Source: AP-15 sp035503615 (GTDB taxonomy: Bacteria > Pseudomonadota > Alphaproteobacteria > ATCC43930 > CGMCC-115725). From it: a stretch of 17,344 nucleotides of DNA. The notes under the pieces are model-generated. The model was not told where the DNA came from, ran no database searches, and saw nothing but the letters and a program-made list of their open reading frames with translations. The position numbers and the translations under genes are program-made. Location: assembly GCA_035503615.1 (NCBI GenBank), contig DATJTI010000023.1:1-17344 (forward strand). Reading direction: 5' to 3'. Position 1 is the stretch's first letter. Each line of letters begins with the position of its first letter. Below, piece after piece: positions 13,101 through 17,344 of the stretch.

Positions 13101-14117
13101 GTGATCCAAAAGAATTGGCAGACGCTGATCAAGCCGAAGCAGCTTTCGGTAGAGCCGGGCGACGATCCCAAGCGGGTCGCCACCGTCGTCGCCGAACCGC
13201 TGGAGCGCGGCTTCGGGCTGACCTTGGGCAACGCATTGCGCCGCGTGCTGCTGTCGTCACTGCAAGGAGCCGCAGTGACCTCGCTGCAGATCGAGGGCGT
13301 GCTGCATGAATTCTCGTCGATCCCGGGCGTCCTCGAAGATGTGACCGACATCGTCCTCAACGTCAAAGGGATCGACCTGCGGATGTATGGCGAAGGCCCC
13401 AAGCGCATGCGGCTGCGGGCCAACGGTCCGGGCGAGATCCGCGCCGGGGCCATCGAGACCGGGCATGACATCGACATCATGAACCCCGAACTCGTCATCT
13501 GCACACTCGACAGCGGTGCCAGGATCGCGATGGAGCTGACCGTCGAGAGCGGCAAGGGGTATGTGCCGGGCACGCAGAATCGGGCGGAGGATGCGCCAAT
13601 CGGCCTGATCCCGGTCGATGCGCTGTTCAGCCCGGTGCGCAAGGTCTCCTACCGGGTCGAGAACACCCGCGTCGGTCAGGTCACCGACTACGACCGGCTG
13701 GCCATGCGGGTCGAGACCAATGGTGCCGTGACCCCCGAGGATGCGGTAGCGCTGGCCGCGCGCATCCTGCAGGACCAGCTGCAGCTGTTCATCAATTTCG
13801 AGGAGCCGCGCCATCCCTCCGATGACACCCGTCCGAGCGAGCTGCCATTCAACAAGAATTTGTTGCGCAAGGTGGACGAGCTCGAATTGTCGGTGCGCTC
13901 GGCCAATTGCCTAAAGAACGACAATATCGTCTATATCGGCGACCTGGTTCAGAAATCGGAAGCCGAGATGCTCCGAACGCCGAATTTCGGCCGCAAATCC
14001 TTGAATGAAATCAAGGAAGTGCTAGCCCAGATGGGGTTGCATCTGGGCATGGAAATCACCAATTGGCCGCCCGAGAACATCGAGGAACTGGCCAAGCGGC
14101 TCGACGAGCCCTATTGA
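13101..14117 (+). CDS. rpoA: RNA polymerase alpha subunit (GTG start)
   Basis: Alpha dimerises to nucleate RNA polymerase assembly and contacts promoter UP elements and activators. The product is 338 aa from GTG, with a GAGG ribosome binding site. The N-terminal domain (about 1-235) has GFGLTLGNALRRVLLSSLQG, with Arg47 matching E. coli Arg45. The linker is followed by the C-terminal domain (about 255-320) with VRSANCLKNDNIVYIGDLVQ; Arg267 matches E. coli Arg265, the DNA-contacting residue. TPNFGRKSLNEIKEVLAQMG completes the helix-hairpin-helix. A 7-nt gap leads to rplQ. Confidence 0.98.
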   Translation: MIQKNWQTLIKPKQLSVEPGDDPKRVATVVAEPLERGFGLTLGNALRRVLLSSLQGAAVTSLQIEGVLHEFSSIPGVLEDVTDIVLNVKGIDLRMYGEGPKRMRLRANGPGEIRAGAIETGHDIDIMNPELVICTLDSGARIAMELTVESGKGYVPGTQNRAEDAPIGLIPVDALFSPVRKVSYRVENTRVGQVTDYDRLAMRVETNGAVTPEDAVALAARILQDQLQLFINFEEPRHPSDDTRPSELPFNKNLLRKVDELELSVRSANCLKNDNIVYIGDLVQKSEAEMLRTPNFGRKSLNEIKEVLAQMGLHLGMEITNWPPENIEELAKRLDEPY

Positions 14118-14124
14118 GGATCCG

Positions 14125-14544
14125 ATGCGCCATCGCCTCCGAGGTCGCGGTTTCAGCCGCCGTTCCGAACACCGCCAGGCGATGTTCGAGAATCTGGCCG
14201 CGTCGCTGATCAAGCATGAGCAGATCACCACCACCCTGCCCAAGGCCAAGGATCTGCGGCCGATCGTGGAAAAGCTGATCACGCTCGGCAAGCATGGCGG
14301 GCTGGCCAACCGGCGCCGGGCAATCGCCCGCCTGCAGGATGCCGCGCTTGCGAACAAGCTGATGACCACCTTTGCCGAGCGCTACGGCAGCCGGGCCGGT
14401 GGTTATACCCGCATCATCAAAGCCGGGTTCCGCCAAGGCGACAATGCGGCAATGGCGGTGATCGAGCTCGTCGACCGCGACCCCGAGGCCAAGGGCAAGG
14501 GTTCCGGCCCGAAGCCGAGCGAGGACGAGGACGAAGCCGCTTGA
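14125..14544 (+). CDS. rplQ: 50S ribosomal protein L17
   Basis: L17 is a 50S protein near the tunnel exit. The product is 139 aa. It starts MRHRLRGRGFSRRSEHRQAM and contains MFENLAASLIKHEQITTTLP and KAKDLRPIVEKLITLGKHG, then RYGSRAGGYTRIIKAGFRQG. A Lys/Gly/Pro then Glu/Asp-rich tail (EAKGKGSGPKPSEDEDEAA) closes it. GAGGA precedes the ATG. It is the last gene of the ribosomal cluster, and the next gene is convergent. Confidence 0.98.
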   Translation: MRHRLRGRGFSRRSEHRQAMFENLAASLIKHEQITTTLPKAKDLRPIVEKLITLGKHGGLANRRRAIARLQDAALANKLMTTFAERYGSRAGGYTRIIKAGFRQGDNAAMAVIELVDRDPEAKGKGSGPKPSEDEDEAA

Positions 14545-14570
14545 TCAAGCATCGGGCTGACGCAGCAATC

Positions 14571-14602
14571 GCGGCTGGAGCCGCCGCGGGGCGCCCAGCG
14601 CC
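14571..14602 (+). terminator. Weak candidate terminator region after rplQ
   Basis: Two small GC hairpins lie in the 79-bp gap between convergent rplQ and acyP: GCGGCTGGAGCCGC (14571-14584) and GGCGC-CCA-GCGCC (14590-14602). Neither is followed by a T-tract on either strand, so intrinsic termination is not assured; termination may be Rho-dependent. The call rests mainly on position at the end of the operon. Confidence 0.3.
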
Positions 14603-14623
14603 GCTGTTGCGCACCGAGCAGGG

Positions 14624-14899
14624 CTAATCCGTCGGCCGGAAGGTAAAGTCGGAGCTGCCGTCATCCTCTTCGTCGGTAGCGTGAACCGCGTCGACGCGGG
14701 CCGCTTCCGGGCCCTCGCGGCTGGCGGCGATCATCGCCGCGACGGCGTCCTCGGCTCCGGTCGCGAGGAGCTCGACCGAGCCATCGGCACGGTTGCGCAC
14801 CCAGCCGCGCAGAGCAAGGCGCCTGCCGAGCGCGACCGCCCATGCGCGATAACCCACCGCCTGCACCCGACCGGTGATCCGCAGCCGAACCGTCTTCAT
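14624..14899 (-). CDS. acyP: Acylphosphatase
   Basis: Acylphosphatases hydrolyse the carboxyl-phosphate bond of acylphosphates such as acetyl phosphate or 1,3-bisphosphoglycerate in the cytoplasm. The product is 91 aa, the family length. The signature ITGRVQAVGYRAWAVALGRR has the phosphate-binding loop with catalytic Arg18, and GWVRNRADGSVELLATG carries catalytic Asn36. Both correspond to the two essential residues of the family. It is convergent with rplQ and divergent from the aldo/keto reductase, so it is probably a single-gene transcript. I see no clear ribosome binding site; an extended -10-like TGCTAGGTT on this strand (14915 to 14907) would give a nearly leaderless mRNA. Confidence 0.95.
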   Translation of the reverse strand: MKTVRLRITGRVQAVGYRAWAVALGRRLALRGWVRNRADGSVELLATGAEDAVAAMIAASREGPEAARVDAVHATDEEDDGSSDFTFRPTD

Positions 14900-14906
14900 C
14901 GCTGCG

Positions 14907-14969
14907 AACCTAGCAGACCCGATGCGACAGCCCCAGCCTGATCCTCCCGGCTGGCCACCGTGCTAGGAT
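14907..14969. promoter_or_regulatory. Possible divergent extended -10 promoters between acyP and the aldo/keto reductase
   Basis: TGCTAGGTT on the - strand (14915 to 14907) and TGCTAGGAT on the + strand (14961-14969) each fit TGN plus a -10-like hexamer (TAGGTT, TAGGAT) and point outward to acyP and the reductase. Neither has a good -35 at 16-18 bp. The + strand element would start transcription near 14976, giving a leader of about 33 nt with an AGGAAGAG ribosome binding site. This is the only AT-richer part of the 109-bp gap. Confidence 0.3.
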
Positions 14970-15008
14970 CACTGCCGAATGCGGGGCTGGCACGATGGAG
15001 GAAGAGCG

Positions 15009-15854
15009 ATGATCCGCAGACAGTTCGGCCCGACCGGGCGTGACGTGGCGGTGGTCGGCATGGGCACCTGGTATTTCGAGCAGGCTGACCGGCCGACCGC
15101 AATCGCGGCGCTGCGCCGCGGCCTCGATCTCGGCATGACCCATATCGATACAGCCGAGATGTACGGCTCCGGAGGCGCGGAGGAGATCATCGGCGAGGCT
15201 ATCGCCGGCCGCCGCGACGAGGTCTTCCTGGTCTCGAAAGTGCTGCCGCAAAACGCTTCGCGCGCGGGGACACGCGCTGCCTGTGAGCGTTCGCTCAAAC
15301 GGCTGCGCACCGACCGGCTCGATTGCTACCTCTTGCACTGGCGCGGGTCGCATCCGCTCGCCGAAACGATCGCGGCGTTCGAGGAGCTGCGGCGCGAGGG
15401 CAGGATTCTCAGCTGGGGCGTTAGCAATTTCGACGCCGCCGACCTCGACGAGGCAGCGCGGATCGCCGGCGACGACCACATCGCCTGCAACCAGGTGCTC
15501 TACCACCTCACCGAGCGCGGCATCGAGCACGCCGTGATTCCCTGGTGCGAACAGCACGGTGTCGCGGTCGTTGCCTACAGCCCGTTCGGCCACAGCCGTT
15601 TTCCGGGTCCGCAGACGCCGGGCGGGAGGGTATTGGCCGATATTGCCGCCGCGCATCGCAAGACCGCGCGCCAGGTGGCGCTGGCGTTTCTGTCCCGCCA
15701 CCCCTCGGTCTTTGCCATCCCGAAGGCGGCAAATATCGCGCATTGCGAAGAAAACGCCGCTTCCGGCGATCTGCTGCTCTCGGCCGATGAAATCGGCCGG
15801 GTCGACGCCGCCTTTCCGCGCGGCCGCCGGCAGAACGGGCTGCCGATGCTGTAG
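15009..15854 (+). CDS. Aldo/keto reductase, YeaE-like
   Basis: Aldo/keto reductases are cytoplasmic NADPH-dependent carbonyl reductases. The product from ATG 15009 is 281 aa. The catalytic tetrad is complete: Asp47 and Tyr52 in HIDTAEMYGSGGAEEIIGEA, Lys77 in VFLVSKVLPQNASRAGT, and His110 in CYLLHWRGS. The later part shows WGVSNFDAADLDE, CNQVLYHLTERGIEHAVIPW, VVAYSPFG and AIPKAANIAHCEENAA, a pattern closely recalling E. coli YeaE (284 aa), which reduces methylglyoxal. Substrate here is unproven. ATG 15009 is preferred over in-frame ATG 14979 because AGGAAGAG precedes it and the family starts there. A 15-bp tandem duplication spans its stop codon. Confidence 0.92.
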   Translation: MIRRQFGPTGRDVAVVGMGTWYFEQADRPTAIAALRRGLDLGMTHIDTAEMYGSGGAEEIIGEAIAGRRDEVFLVSKVLPQNASRAGTRAACERSLKRLRTDRLDCYLLHWRGSHPLAETIAAFEELRREGRILSWGVSNFDAADLDEAARIAGDDHIACNQVLYHLTERGIEHAVIPWCEQHGVAVVAYSPFGHSRFPGPQTPGGRVLADIAAAHRKTARQVALAFLSRHPSVFAIPKAANIAHCEENAASGDLLLSADEIGRVDAAFPRGRRQNGLPML

Positions 15855-15875
15855 CCGCGCATGCTGTAGCCGCGC
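15846..15875 (+). repeat. 15-bp perfect tandem duplication across the aldo/keto reductase stop
   Basis: ATGCTGTAGCCGCGC occurs at 15846-15860 and again at 15861-15875 without mismatch. The first copy holds the last two sense codons (Met-Leu) and the TAG. As 15 is a multiple of three, the second copy supplies another in-frame TAG. The absence of differences suggests a recent event. Confidence 0.95.
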
Positions 15876-15880
15876 GCCGC

Positions 15881-15895
15881 AGGCTCGACCAGCCT
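15881..15895. terminator. Weak hairpin between convergent reductase and carboxylase genes
   Basis: AGGCT and AGCCT pair around a CGACC loop in the 53-bp gap between two convergent stop codons. The stem is only 5 bp and has no clear T-tract on either side. It is a weak bidirectional terminator candidate, supported mainly by position. Confidence 0.2.
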
Positions 15896-15919
15896 ATTCG
15901 AATTGGCCTACTCGAACTC
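15892..15919 (-). repeat. Imperfect 14-bp tandem duplication over the carboxylase stop codon
   Basis: On the + strand GCCTATTCGAATTG (15892-15905) is followed by GCCTACTCGAACTC (15906-15919), 11 of 14 matching. On the coding (-) strand each copy contains Phe-Glu-stop (TTCGAGTAG, TTCGAATAG). The real stop is in the copy at 15906-15919; the other copy is downstream and in another frame because 14 is not a multiple of three. Confidence 0.6.
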
Positions 15920-17344
15920 GAGGATCACCTGATCGACGGCGAGGCTGTCGCCCGGCTGGGCACGGATCACGGCGATGCGGCCGTCGCGTTCGGCGCGCAG
16001 CACGTTCTCCATCTTCATTGCCTCGACGATGGCGAGCGGCTCGCCGGCCTTGACCTCCTGACCCGGCGCCACCGCCAGCGAGGACAGCAGGCCCGGCATC
16101 GGCGATAGCAGCAGCCGCGACGTGTCGGGCGGCTTTTTCTCGGGCATCAGCGCCAGCAGCTCGGCAATGCGCGGCGTCAGCACTTGCGCATGCCGCACCA
16201 CACCGCGATGCATCAGCCGGAATTCGCTCGCCGACAACCGCTCGATCTGGACGGTCGCGACCGCGGCGCCGGTACGAATCGGCAGCAACACCTGACCGGG
16301 ATGCCAGCCGGTGCTGGCGATGCCGCGTTCTCCGGCGAGCTCGATCGCATAACCACCGCCCGGCTCGTCCGTCGGCCGCAGCGAGACGGCGTGGGCGGCA
16401 CCGTCGAGCAGGATCGTCCATCGCTCGGGGATGTCGGCCGGCACACCGGACGACCGGCCATCGATTGCCGTTTCGGCTTCCCGGATCCGACGTGCGGCGA
16501 GTGCCGCGGCAAAGAGGATCACCCGGTCGGGATCGACAAACGCATGGGGCGGGTTGAACCCGCCGGGAAACTCTTCGGCGATAAAATCGGTCGATAGCCG
16601 CCCCTCGCGAAACCGCGGTTTCGCAGCGACCGCCGCCAGAAACGCGACATTGTTCTGGACGCCGCTGATATAGGTGCGGTCGAGCGCGTTGCGCAGGCGC
16701 TCGATCGCGGTGTCGCGGTCGGGTCCGTAGACCGCGAGCTTGGCGATCATCGGATCGTAATGGATGCTGATCTCGGCTCCCTCGAAGACCCCGCCATCGA
16801 GCCGCACGCCCTCGCCCTCGGGCGGCAGGTAGCGCACCAGCCGGCCGGTCGAGGGCAGAAAACCGCGGCTCGGATCCTCGGCATAGAGGCGCGCTTCGAT
16901 CGCCCAGCCGTCGAGCCGCACGTCCTCCTGGTGAAAGGGCAGTTTTTCGCCGGCGGCGATGCGCAGCATCAGTTCGACGAGATCGAGGCCGGTCACCAGT
17001 TCGGTCACCGGATGCTCGACCTGGAGCCGGGTGTTCATCTCAAGAAAGTAGAAATTACGGTTCTTGTCGACGATGAACTCGACCGTGCCGGCCGAGCGGT
17101 AATCGACGGCGCGCGCCAAGGCCACCGCTTCGGCGCCCATCGCCGCGCGCGTCGGAGCATCGAGAAACGGGCTCGGCGCTTCCTCGACGACTTTTTGGTG
17201 GCGCCGCTGGATCGAGCATTCGCGCTCGCCGAGATAGACGATGTTGCCATGCGCATCGCCCAGCACCTGGATTTCGATGTGGCGCGGCTCCTCGATGTAT
17301 TTCTCGATAAAGATGCGGTCGTCGGCAAAGCTCGCCCGCGCCTC
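15908..17344 (-). CDS. pccA: Propionyl/acetyl-CoA carboxylase alpha subunit, C-terminal part (5' end outside window)
   Basis: This is the biotin carboxylase plus biotin-carrier subunit of an acyl-CoA carboxylase; it carboxylates its own biotin with ATP and bicarbonate and passes the carboxyl group to a beta subunit. The 478 visible residues include the end of the ATP-grasp domain (ERECSIQRRHQKVVEEAPSP at about 40-59, FLEMNTRLQVEHPVTE at 100-115 with the catalytic Glu/Asn/Arg cluster). The biotin carboxylase C-terminal domain follows (WAIEARLYAEDPSRGFLPST), then a less conserved linker domain. The C-terminal biotinyl domain has VEAMKMENVL, with the biotinylated Lys at visible residue 444, 34 residues from the end. 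The architecture fits PccA (about 660-670 aa), so roughly 190 residues are missing. Acetyl-CoA or methylcrotonyl-CoA as substrate cannot be excluded. Confidence 0.92.
   Translation of the reverse strand, partial: EARASFADDRIFIEKYIEEPRHIEIQVLGDAHGNIVYLGERECSIQRRHQKVVEEAPSPFLDAPTRAAMGAEAVALARAVDYRSAGTVEFIVDKNRNFYFLEMNTRLQVEHPVTELVTGLDLVELMLRIAAGEKLPFHQEDVRLDGWAIEARLYAEDPSRGFLPSTGRLVRYLPPEGEGVRLDGGVFEGAEISIHYDPMIAKLAVYGPDRDTAIERLRNALDRTYISGVQNNVAFLAAVAAKPRFREGRLSTDFIAEEFPGGFNPPHAFVDPDRVILFAAALAARRIREAETAIDGRSSGVPADIPERWTILLDGAAHAVSLRPTDEPGGGYAIELAGERGIASTGWHPGQVLLPIRTGAAVATVQIERLSASEFRLMHRGVVRHAQVLTPRIAELLALMPEKKPPDTSRLLLSPMPGLLSSLAVAPGQEVKAGEPLAIVEAMKMENVLRAERDGRIAVIRAQPGDSLAVDQVILEFE

Noticed and set aside
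15894..16421. Second minus-strand open frame inside pccA, ending QFE-stop
   Set aside because: It runs in another frame through the conserved biotinyl domain; its QFE ending comes from the 14-bp duplication, and the rest is Arg/Ala-rich shadow sequence.

Overview
The window is one long, tightly packed ribosomal protein cluster of a high-GC alphaproteobacterium, followed by three metabolic genes. The placement rests on the gene order (tuf followed directly by the S10, spc and alpha operons, with secY-adk before rpsM and no rpmJ or infA in between), on the alphaproteobacterial look of L14, L30, SecY and the carboxylase subunit, and on the strong G/C bias at third codon positions. I cannot place it below class from the sequence alone.

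Layout on the + strand: the 3' end of tuf (1-233); S10 operon rpsJ-rplC-rplD-rplW-rplB-rpsS-rplV-rpsC-rplP-rpmC-rpsQ (275-5654); spc operon rplN-rplX-rplE-rpsN-rpsH-rplF-rplR-rpsE-rpmD-rplO-secY-adk (5651-12040); a 138-bp gap with a good sigma70-type promoter; alpha operon rpsM-rpsK-rpoA-rplQ (12179-14544). Most junctions are 1-4 nt overlaps or very short gaps, so translation is probably coupled along the cluster. The exceptions are the gaps before secY (102 bp), rpsM (138 bp) and rpoA (109 bp), and each holds an inverted repeat or a promoter. Downstream come a convergent acylphosphatase (acyP, - strand), a divergent YeaE-type aldo/keto reductase (+ strand), and the C-terminal part of a biotin-dependent acyl-CoA carboxylase alpha subunit (pccA-like, - strand) that runs off the right edge. 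No stretch longer than 138 bp lacks a gene. I see no tRNA, rRNA, CRISPR array, insertion sequence or prophage.

The gene content is ordinary core machinery; I do not see a new multi-gene system. What is unusual is at the gene borders. Short tandem duplications sit on or beside start and stop codons: about 15 bp x3 at the rplC start, 21 bp x5 between rplV and rpsC, 20 bp x2 over the rplE stop, 15 bp x2 over the reductase stop, and an imperfect 14 bp x2 over the carboxylase stop. The rplV-rpsC array is the most interesting: it forms an uninterrupted 37-codon reading frame of a seven-residue repeat. That frame starts 1 nt after the rplV stop, has a plausible ribosome binding site, and its stop overlaps the rpsC start. 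Whether it is translated cannot be decided from sequence alone.
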